In this document: positions 1-9,659 of the stretch, piece after piece
Layout: every line of letters starts with the position of its first letter
How positions within the stretch are numbered: the stretch's first letter is position 1
NCBI RefSeq assembly: GCF_010093815.1
Contig: NW_022985549.1
Location: forward strand, 1,385,446 to 1,449,445
Reading direction: 5' to 3'
From: Pseudovirgaria hyperparasitica
Lineage: Eukaryota; Ascomycota; Dothideomycetes; Acrospermales; Acrospermaceae
DNA length: 64,000 nucleotides
The notes under the pieces: model-generated
The model's input: the letters and a program-made list of their open reading frames with translations, nothing else
Told to the model about the DNA's origin: nothing
Databases searched by the model: none
Translations under genes and position numbers: made by a program

Positions 1-952
1 GTATCATATGTCGACAAATGTATCGCAGTTCTATACGCGTAAAATCTATAACAACGCCCTATACGCGCGCTACGGAGCTCCTTCGTCGCTAGAAGACTAT
101 CTACTGAAGGTAGGGATCATGGACTACGAAGCGACGCGCGCCCAGTTCGAAGCCTATAGCATGCGGAAATCAGCTGACCACCCGGCGACCGGCTTGATAT
201 ACTGGATGTTGAACAACGCCTGGCCGAGCTTGCATTGGCAGCTGTTCGACTACTATCTCAAGCCAACTGCAGCATACTATGGGGTCAAGAATGCCCTGAG
301 AATGGAGAATGCCGCATTCGATTACGGCGATGGGAGCGTGTGGGTGTATAGCCACCTGCCGTTCACCTCAGGGACACGAAGTGTCGCTGTGGACGTTATT
401 GACCTGAAAGGAAATGAGCTTGCACACCATGAGAAAAAATTTGACCTGTTGGCGAACAGAGCGCAGCAAGTCATTGAGCACCTGAACATACCTACTGATG
501 CTGGTGTCGTCGCCCTCAGAATTATCATGAAGAATGAAGACGACAGAGTCTTGAGTCGCAGCGTTTACACACTCCCTCCTTCTCCAGACGCTCTCGATTG
601 GGATGCTTCGACGTGGTATCACACGCCCGTCTCGAAATACGCCGATTTGACATGCCTCTTCCACATGGGTCAGTCAAAGATTGCTCTCAAATCTCTCGGT
701 TCATCGTATAATAATATATCTGGGGAGGCTACCTGGGAAGTCAATAACACAGCGAAAGTCCCGGCATTCTTCATTAAGTTTAACATCGTAGATGGGAGTG
801 GTAAAGATGTTAGTAGTGCAGTGTGGGAAGATAACTTTGTAACATTATGGCCAGGGGAGAGTATAAACGTCAATGTAAGGTGGAGGGGAGCGGACCGGGT
901 GAGTGTCATGGTGGAGGGATTGAATATAGACAGGGTAGAGCTGGAAATCTAG
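1..952 (+). CDS. GH2 exo-beta-D-glucosaminidase, C-terminal part (5' end outside window)
   Basis: The frame is open from the first bases of the window, so the first ATG here is internal and the gene starts upstream. About 316 residues are visible. The early segment TGLIYWMLNNAWPSLHWQLF followed by YYLKPTAAYYGVKNA is typical of the end of the catalytic barrel in GH2 exo-beta-D-glucosaminidases (CsxA type). These enzymes release glucosamine from the non-reducing end of chitosan oligomers. The remaining ~200 residues have the look of the beta-sandwich domains that close these proteins. The catalytic glutamates should lie upstream and cannot be checked. No intron is needed in the visible part; the stop is TAG at 950-952. 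Substrate is inferred from family resemblance; another GH2 specificity (mannosidase-like) is possible. Confidence 0.85.
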   Translation, partial: YHMSTNVSQFYTRKIYNNALYARYGAPSSLEDYLLKVGIMDYEATRAQFEAYSMRKSADHPATGLIYWMLNNAWPSLHWQLFDYYLKPTAAYYGVKNALRMENAAFDYGDGSVWVYSHLPFTSGTRSVAVDVIDLKGNELAHHEKKFDLLANRAQQVIEHLNIPTDAGVVALRIIMKNEDDRVLSRSVYTLPPSPDALDWDASTWYHTPVSKYADLTCLFHMGQSKIALKSLGSSYNNISGEATWEVNNTAKVPAFFIKFNIVDGSGKDVSSAVWEDNFVTLWPGESINVNVRWRGADRVSVMVEGLNIDRVELEI

Positions 953-1640
953 ATGGTGTTACTGGGTTTAACGTATCACGATAATCAAACAGACTAAAAA
1001 GCCGTCACTGTCATTGTTATTTCTTTATCCCATCATACCAGATGGATAGCGTTCACACGCGCCCAATATTCACAACCTGAAACTCCAATCATAACGTATC
1101 GTATAAGCATTCAAATCACATCTCGAGATCTGTGTCCAAGCAAAGCCTTGGGAGTCAAGTACCGAATACTTATTCCCAATCCCTGTTTCGATACTTTAAC
1201 ATAGCTCTCTTGAAAGACCACTTATCGATGCATTGTCTTAGTGTGATTGTGATCTGTATGCGCCCGATGAGGCTTTAAGAGCTCCTGTAAATGATAGATT
1301 TTGAGCACGTTTTTCCAGCCACTTGTTTCTGCAACACTGCTTGAGATTCAATAGGCTTTACGAGTATACAAAGAAGCACTCACGAGAAGCTTCAATGGGA
1401 AAGGTCGAGATTGACTAGAACAACGTCGTAGGCGCTTTATTGAGGTTGCTCACTGATCGGCTGCTCCTATTTATTATGGAGCCATGTCCATAGGGTTTGG
1501 GACGATGCACTGTGTCGAGAACGATAAGGGCCACACCGTATGATCAAGTACATTCCTTTCAAGCCTGTTAATTCCTCTAGCGGTTTTGATTGTTTGTATG
1601 TGAATACCTCCACTCATTAGCTCGAATGAGAGATATGAGC
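953..1640. other. intergenic stretch, no gene recognised
   Basis: About 690 bases between the GH2 gene and the kinase remnant. Frames are broken by many stops on both strands and I see no recognisable protein or RNA motif. The first part presumably holds the GH2 terminator. Confidence 0.5.
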
Positions 1641-1648
1641 TTATAGCT

Positions 1649-2215
1649 CTACACATCTAGTTCAACCCTTTCTGTCCGAAGTATCTCTTTCATCTCATCG
1701 TACAGCTTCGAATTCGGAACCATCCATCTTCTACCTCCACGGAAAGTCTTTCTCCGCAGCCTATTGACGTAAGGGATTAGTGGCTGGTAATACGGTGTAA
1801 AGAGCCTCTTTGTATCGTTTATGTCAATCCTTCTCGGCACCATGAGTACCAGCCTTTAGCGTAGCTAGTTTTAGGTCGTTTTCATAGTTCCAGCAGTCAT
1901 ACTCTGTTGCTCCTATAGTATTATTACCCGGCCCGTCATAGTGAATGCATAACCAGAACAACACCCAGAAGAACGACTCTCTAGGTCGTGCATGTAAGAA
2001 TGTTGTTCATCGTCTAGAAGCACGCCGATTACCATGAACGCTCGAGTACCGGTCTTCCCTCGTGCTCCTGAAGACTTCTCCCGCTGCTCCTTGATGGCAA
2101 GATTGAGATCGATCAAGATTGCGGGCCAGGAGAGGCTGCCATGCTCCTCATTCACCATAAGATTATTTGGCGAGATATCACATTGTATAGTATACCGACC
2201 TGTGCGTGTAGATCG
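1649..2215 (-). pseudogene. FunK1-type protein kinase-like fragment, frameshifted
   Basis: Read on the minus strand, three frames in succession give a recognisable FunK1 (fungal-specific kinase-like) C-lobe. First comes a catalytic-loop stretch CDISPNNLMVNEEHGS with a following IDLNLA. Then comes a segment ending in HSYMHDLES. After a shift of frame, FFWVLFWLCIHYDGPG continues the family pattern. After a second shift near 1820, FTPYYQPLIPYVNRLRR and the end of the domain follow, with a stop at 1649-1651. Another probable frame break lies just before CDIS, where a second frame reads HAQVGILYN. The N-lobe is not visible. FunK1 genes are abundant and often decayed in filamentous fungi. Short introns cannot explain all the shifts, so I call a pseudogene; sequencing error is the alternative. 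Confidence 0.75.
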
Positions 2216-2494
2216 TAAGGAAAAGTACAGATAACTAGGAATATGTTGGATTTTTGAGCAAGTGAGAATAATTAATAATGATAAGAATCGTAGCCGGGCA
2301 GCTTCAGGGCTGAACTAAGACCCTTTACGTGGAGAACGCCAAGGCGCTAAGGCGCTATCTCAGTAGGCTTAGACTCTGCGGAGGTGCAGATGAGGCCTCC
2401 CGTAGTATCTTTATAATTACTAGACGCTTAAGAAATCCTCGGCTTCTAGCACTTAGTTCTGCCACTCGTGTCAATTATCTAGAACATCCTGTAG

Positions 2495-3007
2495 CTTGTA
2501 TATAAGCCAACCAACGAAACCTTTCGTATACAACTTACACGCCATACCTACTATAGAACGGGCCTGGTCACTCTCATTCAAGGCTTTCGGCTCAGCTTTT
2601 CAGAATTTAACGATTTCCTCGAAGCAAACGACCTACCGCCGTTAGAAGACGGTTATCCTCCATTCAAAGAAGAGGCAGAGGATATCGCTAAGCTCTTTAG
2701 AGCTAAGGGAATTAGTTGCGAGGTGAAGATTTTCATGCCGTACGTGGCCGGATATGACCGTTCACACAACTTATTCATTTGCTGCAATTGGCTCCATGTC
2801 CTTGCCTCAAGAGACATTAAGGACGCGTTACGAAAGCCAGTGCCGCCCGCTTTTGGAGAGCTGTGCAAGTCCCTTCAGCCGAAGTCAAATGTCTCGGTAC
2901 ATATCGTATATAACGATGAGGATGACTTCTCATATATTCCAGAAGAGCTGGCCAAGCGCTACATGGTATACTCCCCAAGCCATAAGCTGATATATATCAC
3001 TAGCTGA
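2495..3007 (+). CDS. orphan reading frame, unrecognised protein lacking an N-terminal start
   Basis: An uninterrupted frame of 170 codons runs from just after a TAG at 2492-2494 to TGA at 3005-3007. Its composition looks protein-like (FSEFNDFLEANDLPPLEDGY, then GYDRSHNLFICCNWLHVLAS, then YNDEDDFSYIPEELAKRYM). The only ATGs are internal, the first at 2723, so either a 5' exon lies upstream or the start has been lost. I recognise no domain. It sits between a decayed kinase and a repeat-rich gene, in a region with AT-rich patches, so a degenerating gene is plausible. The 94-residue version starting at 2723 would lose the acidic N-terminal half. Confidence 0.45.
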   Translation, partial: LVYKPTNETFRIQLTRHTYYRTGLVTLIQGFRLSFSEFNDFLEANDLPPLEDGYPPFKEEAEDIAKLFRAKGISCEVKIFMPYVAGYDRSHNLFICCNWLHVLASRDIKDALRKPVPPAFGELCKSLQPKSNVSVHIVYNDEDDFSYIPEELAKRYMVYSPSHKLIYITS

Positions 3008-3423
3008 CTTGGATCAGGTACCGATTCAGTGTGGGATGTGCGAGGTGGGTTTCGATTCCTGGGACGATCGGATGCGACATCGCCGGGACGAGCATAAAAT
3101 AAGCGAAGAGTATAATCCACTCCCTGATTGCTAGAGTATAGACAAATTCAGCGTCATGGAGATAGCTTCCATAATGTAACGCCGTTCTATACAATAGCAA
3201 CTCGTTCCAACGAGCTGCGATAACATCGTAAGGGCCAAACAGGAAAACGACAAAAGTGTATTCAGCTCATCTAGTGTAGCAACAACTAAACGAATGATAT
3301 ACATTGGTGTGCAATGCATGATTTCTCGGAAACAAATTACCACTACATCCTTATCTGTGCTTGGCCCAATATTATATTTCCATAAACTTCCCAATGAATG
3401 TAATGTAAAGCGTGGCTCCCTCT

Positions 3424-4230
3424 TTAGACCTCGCCACGTGCCATCTTATCCATTGCTTGCACGAAAGCCCAAATCATGCGGTCTTCCGAGGCTGCAGCTC
3501 TGAAGCCAGGGTCTAGGACTATTGCTGGAAAGGGTGCTTTTCCTGGCGTTTGTTGGTTTGTTCCAAACACTAACCGCGGTTGTTGTCGGTACGGCTCCGT
3601 AGAGGCCTGAGGAAATGCCTGTAAGGCGGCGGCTAAAGACGAAGGGGTAGCAGGGCCTACAGTGGACCCTGCAACAGAGGGCTGTTCTGTGCGTTNNNNN
3701 NNNNNNNNNNNNNNNNNNNNNNNNNNNNNNNNNNNNNNNNNNNNNNNNNNNNNNNNNNNNNNNNNNNNNNNNNNNNNNNNNNNNNNNNNNNNNNNNNNNN
3801 NNNNNNNNNNNNNNNNNNNNNNNNNNNNNNNNNNNNNNNNNNNNNNNNNNNNNNNNNNNNNNNNNNNNNNNNNNNNNNNNNNNNNNNNNNNNNNNNNNNN
3901 NNNNNNNNNNNNNNNNNNNNNNNNNNNNNNNNNNNNNNNNNNNNNNNNNNNNNNNNNNNNNNNNNNNNNNNNNNNNNNNNNNNNNNNNNNNNNNNNNNNN
4001 NNNNNNNNNNNNNNNNNNNNNNNNNNNNNNNNNNNNNNNNNNNNNNGACTCTGATCACTGGATGTGCTAGTGGACCCTGCAACAGAGAGCTGTTCTGTAT
4101 GTTGTTGTGTTGCTTGACTCTGATGACTGGACGTGCTAGAGGTTTCGCTATACAGAATCCATTGATTGCCATCACTGTAGTAGCGTCCATCATCAGACCA
4201 CCAAGTACCGTCCTTAGCTTGAAAGGGCAT
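3424..4230 (-). CDS. hypothetical repeat protein interrupted by an assembly gap
   Basis: The start is taken at the ATG at 4230 (MPFQAKDGTWW); upstream in frame there is only a GTG. The N-terminus has the aromatic motif DGTWWSDDGRYYSDGNQW, vaguely like small tryptophan-containing beta motifs. It is followed by a Ser/Thr/Gln-rich 23-residue repeat (unit beginning STSSHQSQATQQHTEQLSV). The middle is 351 unknown bases (3696-4046). The frame is the same on both sides and the same repeat is seen at both gap edges. The C-terminal 90 residues are not repetitive and end MDKMARGEV. No signal peptide is visible. Function unknown. The true length depends on the repeat number hidden in the gap, about 269 codons as assembled. 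Confidence 0.55.
   Translation of the reverse strand: MPFQAKDGTWWSDDGRYYSDGNQWILYSETSSTSSHQSQATQQHTEQLSVAGSTSTSSDQSXXXXXXXXXXXXXXXXXXXXXXXXXXXXXXXXXXXXXXXXXXXXXXXXXXXXXXXXXXXXXXXXXXXXXXXXXXXXXXXXXXXXXXXXXXXXXXXXXXXXXXXXXXXXXXXXXXXXXXRTEQPSVAGSTVGPATPSSLAAALQAFPQASTEPYRQQPRLVFGTNQQTPGKAPFPAIVLDPGFRAAASEDRMIWAFVQAMDKMARGEV
3663..4139. repeat. 69-bp coding minisatellite spanning the N gap
   Basis: One complete 69-bp unit is at 4071-4139, part of another at 4047-4070, and 33 bases of a further copy at 3663-3695 next to the gap. The unit encodes 23 residues. The gap (3696-4046) almost certainly consists of more copies that could not be assembled. The gap length is close to, but not exactly, a whole number of units. 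Confidence 0.8.
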
Positions 4231-4400
4231 GTTGGAAATCTCTATGCGCACACATTAGTCGTCTCCTGGTCGGAAGGGAAGGTATAGATGAACCAAACAT
4301 ACATGATCTCAAGGTGGGGCAGGGCTGTATATAGCGTAGAGTTCTCGGACCAAGGTAATCCCGTACCCGTAGTTATGTCATCCGTCTATAACTTTTTCAG

Positions 4401-4800
4401 TGTAACTCCTATCTTAGTAAACTTAGACCTCTACGAGAAGGACGCCGAGGCGCTACGCCTTTTATAAAAGAGAGTCAAAGGCTATTTAGATATTTCTCCC
4501 TCTTAATATATACTCTATATATATGTAATCTCTAGATTTCTATATTCTTACATCTCTCTACTAAAGCTCTAATATATAATAAAGATTTAGTATTAGATTA
4601 TAGCTATAAATACTTTCTATCGTTCTAACTAATGATTTTATAAAACTAATTGATATATAGAGCTATAAGAAGAGAATCAGAGAAGTCGTTCTAGTCTTCT
4701 AAGTCTTCTAAGCTAATAGAAGCTCTATACTACAGATCTAGCTTTATACTATGTATACGTTCTCTTTACGACGAACTAAGGCTATTTAGTCGCCTTTCAA
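4401..4800. repeat. AT-rich, TpA-rich block resembling RIP-mutated repeat DNA
   Basis: From about 4440 to 4790 the composition falls sharply in GC and is dominated by TATA, CTATA and TAG words, with no open frame of note. This is what repeat-induced point mutation leaves in Pezizomycotina. The 12-mer AAGGCTATTTAG occurs at both sides (near 4478 and 4779). A GACGCCGAGGCGCTACGCC-like string at its left edge resembles GAACGCCAAGGCGCTAAGGC near 2335. No element family could be named. Confidence 0.5.
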
Positions 4801-4844
4801 CTATGATACACGAATGAAGATTGCTGGCGTTGCGTACGCAGGTC

Positions 4845-6269
4845 TTAACAGGCCCGCTCATAAATCGCAAAAACCTGATTAGAATCCGCTACAAACAGCC
4901 CTTGCTGTTGCGCGTCCGCTCGACTCAGAATACAATTTTGCCAGTTTGGATTGGGGAGCTGATTGAAGGGCGCGTACTGGTATGACAAGCAAGTGCTGAC
5001 GGCGAGACAGATTGCCTTGCACTCGTCAAGACTTGAGACGTACGAGCGCGACTGGGGCAGCTTGTCAGCGATATCGTAGCTGAGACCGTGCCAGGAGCAT
5101 GTTGCGGGCGGTATGACAGGCGTGGGAGTCGGCGTAGGAGTCTCGGATGTTGGTTCGGGCGTTGGAGTAGGAGTGGGAGTCTCTGATGTAGGTTGGGGCG
5201 TGGGCGTAGGACTTGGACTCTCGGATATAGGCTCAGGCGTGGGAGTAGGGGTTGGAGTCTCGGATATAGGCTCAGGCGTGGGAGTAGGGGTTGGAGTCTC
5301 GGATATAGGCTCAGGCGTGGGAGTAGGGGTTGGAGTCTCGGATGTGGGAGTAGCAGAAGTGGGGGCGTTGGGAACAATTGAACAGTCCTTGTCGAAGGCC
5401 TGCCATATCTCGACGCGGCGTATCCTTTTCGGCGATGACTCGTGGAGTTGCCGAGCAGGTACATCGTATAGTTTACACGTACTCTGCATAATAGCATAGC
5501 TTGTGCAGACTAGTCTGGATGCGTTGTCTAAGCAGATTCTATGACACTCCTCCTGGGTCATGGGTCCGGAGGTTAGGGTCTCGAACCAGTATTCACTTCG
5601 CGTGATCTCGGTGTATATACCACAAGTAAGTGATGGCGAGCTGGTTGTGGTGGACTCCGCTGAGGTCGTCACACTAATGAAGGTCGTAGTTTCTAAAGGT
5701 GTAGGCGTGGGACTTTCTGATATCGTAGATGAGCTTGGAGTGTCTGATGTCGATGGGTTCAGAGTGAAAGTGCTCGATTCTTCCACGCTCGAGGAGGAAA
5801 AGAGAAACGTGGAAGTTGCCATGCTAGAGAAACTAGACATGAGTGGGGTCGTAGAAGGGGCTGCACCGGAAGAGGTGCTTAAGAAGGCTGTTGAAGATGC
5901 GGGTATCGCTGACGAGGAGATGCTGGGTGGTACACAGCATTTCCTGTTGCTAAAGTAGCGGCTGCCTTGTGGTGAACGTTGCACGGTCAAAGACCTAAAA
6001 GGACAATCAGAATGTGGCCTATCAATAGCAATACCAACTAGTTATCTTACACGAGCTTCATGTAAAGACGACATTGGCCTTGCCCAATGGAAAATGATTT
6101 GCAGGCTGATGCTGATTTGCATCGTGCACTGCAACCAGCTTTGGTTTGATTCTGCTTCCGTGGCCGTGATGTAGGGAAGGTAAGATTCAATTCCTTGCAC
6201 GTTGCAAGAAGTTGCTGTAGTAAGGGCAAAGCACGAAAAGAGTCCGAATACAGCAATGAGAGCCTTCAT
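4845..6269 (-). CDS. secreted three-module PAN/Apple-like protein with Thr-Pro repeat stalk
   Basis: Model: exons 6269-6201, 6151-6051 and 5994-4845 (439 residues). Introns are 49 nt (GTGCAA...GCAG) and 56 nt (GTAAGA...TTTTAG); both keep the frame. The N-terminus [19 protein letters not shown] is a clear signal peptide. Three cysteine modules of PAN/Apple type are visible. The first contains [19 protein letters not shown] and CRLY. The second contains [10 protein letters not shown] and CKLYDVP. The third contains [20 protein letters not shown] and ends YERAC. Modules 1 and 2 are joined by a Ser/Thr-rich linker, modules 2 and 3 by a ([13 protein letters not shown])n stalk. PAN modules bind proteins or carbohydrate, so an extracellular adhesion or wall role is inferred. 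Exon 1 to 2 is the least certain junction; a frameshift is the alternative. Confidence 0.7.
5113..5345. repeat. 39-bp coding minisatellite ([13 protein letters not shown] unit)
   Basis: Roughly six 39-bp units encode 13-residue Thr-Pro repeats in the PAN protein. Three adjacent units at about 5221-5337 are identical, implying recent expansion or homogenisation; the outer units have diverged ([17 protein letters not shown]). Confidence 0.9.
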
Positions 6270-8465
6270 GTTGAAGAGAATGACGTGACCGAATTGATTA
6301 TAGAAAGACGGCGGCAAGGAAAAGAGAGATGGACTTCGGCACCCCTTTTGTAGAAAAACAGTAATTGGCATTAAACCATAACATGCCCGTTCCTAAATGC
6401 CTATATACGCGACTGAGTAATGGCGTACAGCCATTAACGCCACAATAAACATAAGTGCCGCTCGAGAGTCGAGACGGGTGCTAGACGGTTCGATCGCATA
6501 CAGCTGTGTGAAGACGATAGGAATATGATATTCTAGTCCTTATTGATTGCAATCCATTGACTGTACAGCGCTCTGAAACTGTTATTATGTGCAAGGCACG
6601 GGAAACGCGCGAAAGCAAAGAGCGACGTTTGGCCTAAAGGGATTTGCGCCAAACATCGAGATGGGATGCTAGACCGGTTCTGGTTGTATACTAAGCCGGC
6701 TGCAGCCTGAGGTGCTCAGATGCATCGAGACCTTCGCGCCAAGGATACCGAATGACTTGGGTTCCTCTTCATGTTAATCGGCGGGCGCCCCGAACAGCCA
6801 GCTTCACTAGCTAAATGGTAGCTATTTGTTCGCAATGGGGAACCACACGAGTCTAAGAAAGCATGTTTCTAAGAGGTAATTATTACAGAGAATGCTCGAG
6901 GGTTTAGGGGGTATCAAGTCTGGAAATACAACGGCGAGCTAGTTATAGAGTAGAAGGTAGAGTCCAGTAGAGGGGCTAGGAGATTATATGTGCGGCTAAG
7001 GGATGCCAAGAAGGACCGGTATCTGGAATTCCTGGCGTGATATACAAAAGCGCATTGGACTGAACTCCCGCGATAAATAAAAGATATGGCTGAGTGTAAA
7101 CACGGCGACTCTATACGCACCTTAATTATATAGAGCGTAAAAAGATATGCTACCTTTACTCAATAGATATTCTAATAGTTACAAGTCTAGTTATATACCC
7201 TAGTCACCTGAGTCTACTCCCCACCCTATTTCTGTGGCTCGTCTAGAGGCTTTCTGTACCGGCCACCTTCGACGCGCCGATTACTCTTTAGATGCTGGAC
7301 GAGCTGTCCCCTATAAAGCACTAGGAGATCTATAGCCGTGAACACAGGAGCTGACACTTTAGCAACTGACATTCTATGTATTGCGCGGGTGTCCGTAACG
7401 TATGTAATAGGGAAGAAGCTCGTTATAGAGCCGCGACCTTTAGTTCTGGCGTTAAATACGTTAGAGACCAGTAGGCCGACGCCAATGGATTACGATTGAA
7501 GATATCGACAGCCACGTTGTACCTAACGTTGGCAGGCGCTTCTAGATTGGAAAATAAACTATAAACCTCCAGGGCTACTTATATTAGTCTACTATATAAT
7601 GTTTTTATACAGTTCGCCGCTCTAGTGAGGCCAAAGTCTGTTCACTTGACGTAGAAGCCGCTGAGTCGGTAGAGCAGTAGGATATTCTAGAAGTTGACGA
7701 TTTCCGATCGGAGGGTTTTGTCCGTGGAGGTAACTCAGGGCCGAAAGTGATTGATTGGGGCCTGAATACTTTCGAACGTAGACATATTCGTGCAGCTGTC
7801 CAATGTCAACTGGGACCGACCGAGGGGACAATGGATTGTACTGCACAGTCGAACGCGACGATGCAGCCTGAGGCCGCGAGCGCGAAGAGGCTGCCACGAC
7901 GAACAAGAGAAAGCTGACGCGGCACTCGCTGGCTCTTACAGCTGTCACATCCAACAGATGGATCCTCGCGTCCCAGCTGCCTAGGATTGGCGGTTAGAAT
8001 GATCAAGCACGGTTCTATGTTCTTCTTATTGGATAGAAAAACTCAACGAGGTCATGCAGATGGCAGATGCAAATGTTCTGGCGGCGGCGAAACAGATGCG
8101 ACCACGACAGACACTGACGGCCAGGATCCAATTGTCGGGAACGAGAATCAGGCTTCCATCATCTGAGGCCTTTGCCACCCTGCATCTTCCTCTCAACATT
8201 ACTTCTACACGTAACGACTAATTAGTGCAGGGCAACTTGGGTACTAAGCTTGAATACAAGGCTGTAGTTATCGATTGGTGATCGATAGCGACCCCAGCGA
8301 TCGTCGTCCTCATGATTCTCGACTAGAAGCTGCACCATTATCGTTGCGCGCCGCATATGTGCGACCAACCAGCATGCTGGAAAGGCGAAGGAAATGCAAC
8401 GTAATAGCTCGTACGCATTACTTACAACATGGTGTCTGATTCCTCATCAACATGACCCGCCTGTA
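6270..8465. other. long intergenic stretch with AT-rich remnants
   Basis: About 2.2 kb without a supportable gene. The section 6890-7200 has short broken plus-strand frames (for example RDAKKDRYLEFLA near 6990) followed by a TA-rich patch at 7120-7200 like RIP-damaged DNA. That suggests a decayed repeat or gene of unknown type. The first ~150 bases upstream of 6269 should contain the promoter of the PAN gene. Confidence 0.4.
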
Positions 8466-9009
8466 GCATGTCGAAGCGATCGCTTTTGCCGACGGCGCAA
8501 GAACGAAACAAGTCTATGGCGGACTACTCGCGACGTACCGGATTGTAACTACAGCTGCAACAGCAGCAGGGAAGAGTCTTCTCCTTCGGTCTGAAGAGAA
8601 AATTCGTGGGCAGTCCAGTTGTGTTCCCGAGTGTGACTGTGTATCTCTGTACCACCACCGAAGAGCCCAGAGACCAGGACATACAAGTAACTTATCGGTA
8701 GACCCGCGTGCAGGCCACGATGCAACTGCCGTGTCTCTGGGGCCCGATTTCGAGGGACCCTTTCAACTGTGCGTGGGGAAGACATGCGAAGTACAACAAT
8801 GCGGTGTTGTGATTGATCAGTCTTCACGGATAGTAACTTGTCCGAATTGCATGCACGCCTTCTCACAGACTGAGTTGCCCAGTTGGTTGTGGCAAGTGTT
8901 TGCGCAAGGAAAAATTGTTCATGCTCGTCATTTGGAGGCATTCCACTTTTTAAAGCGGCAGAAGCTTCCACGGCGAAGACTCTGGATAGAAATCAAGGAT
9001 GAGGATTGA
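8466..9009 (+). CDS. possible coding frame with two CxxC-like cysteine pairs, unrecognised
   Basis: A plus-strand frame stays open from about 8466 (after a TAG) to TGA at 9007-9009, about 180 codons, without an ATG near its beginning. The 3' part contains CEVQQCGVV and VTCPNCMHAF, which could form a zinc-binding pair, and a basic C-terminus (KRQKLPRRRLWIEIKDED). No family recognised. A minus-strand frame of 140 codons overlaps it (8549-8971), so coding on either strand is unproven. It may be an exon of a spliced gene or a chance frame. Confidence 0.25.
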
Positions 9010-9659
9010 GATGAGGGCGAAAAGAGCGACAAGGAATCCAAAGAGTGGATTTTAGCTCAGTGGCGGCGATGGGTCGGATGAGTTTTCATGACAATGACGG
9101 AGGGTATGCAGACCACCAAGACACCAAGACCTGCCAGCGCTGCCAGCGACTTCTCAATGGTGCCAGGTACAGCATCGAGCTCATTTGCTGATGGCATTAT
9201 TCAGTCCAGGTACGCGCCAGACCATAACCATTTCGGCGTGATGGCCGATCTGGCGCTTTTACAACGCCTGGACCCGCCACGGGCTGCAGCATAGTTCCAT
9301 ACCCGATGCACACCACGCACAGTCTCCCCCTTTTCATTGGCCAACTTTGCATGCTTTGTGCCTGAATGACCCACAACGGCCTGCACAGGAGACTTTTCCT
9401 ACTAATCCATCTATAAATCCTCCATCCCCCGTCCATTCTCGCCTGATCGGCACAATACGCTTTCAACTATCCAAGCTGGGTCTTGTCCACGCTCTCTTTG
9501 CTATACAGCAACCACTCTCTATCCGAGATTCACACTCCCTTTCGCTCTAGCAGCACAGACGTCCAGCTCACAGCCAACTACACTCCTTATTACTACCATA
9601 TACCCCTTTCAACCAAACATTGACCCTACTTGGCCATATACCCTAGTCGATTCGACACA
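9010..9659. promoter_or_regulatory. probable promoter and 5' leader of the BYS1-like gene
   Basis: The stretch before the ATG at 9660 becomes C/T-rich, with long pyrimidine runs between about 9410 and 9650, as is common in strongly transcribed fungal genes. CCAAT-type words (CATTGGCC near 9338) are present. No specific operator is claimed. Confidence 0.4.

Noticed and set aside
3040-3080. tRNA B-box-like string GGTTTCGATTCCTGGGA
   Set aside because: No matching acceptor stem, D-arm or anticodon arm could be drawn on either strand.
5113-5499. 128-codon plus-strand frame rich in Gly/Val
   Set aside because: Antisense of the Thr-Pro minisatellite in the PAN gene; periodic repeats keep several frames open.
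8549-8971. 140-codon minus-strand frame
   Set aside because: No domain and overlaps a plus-strand frame of equal standing; not supported as a gene.
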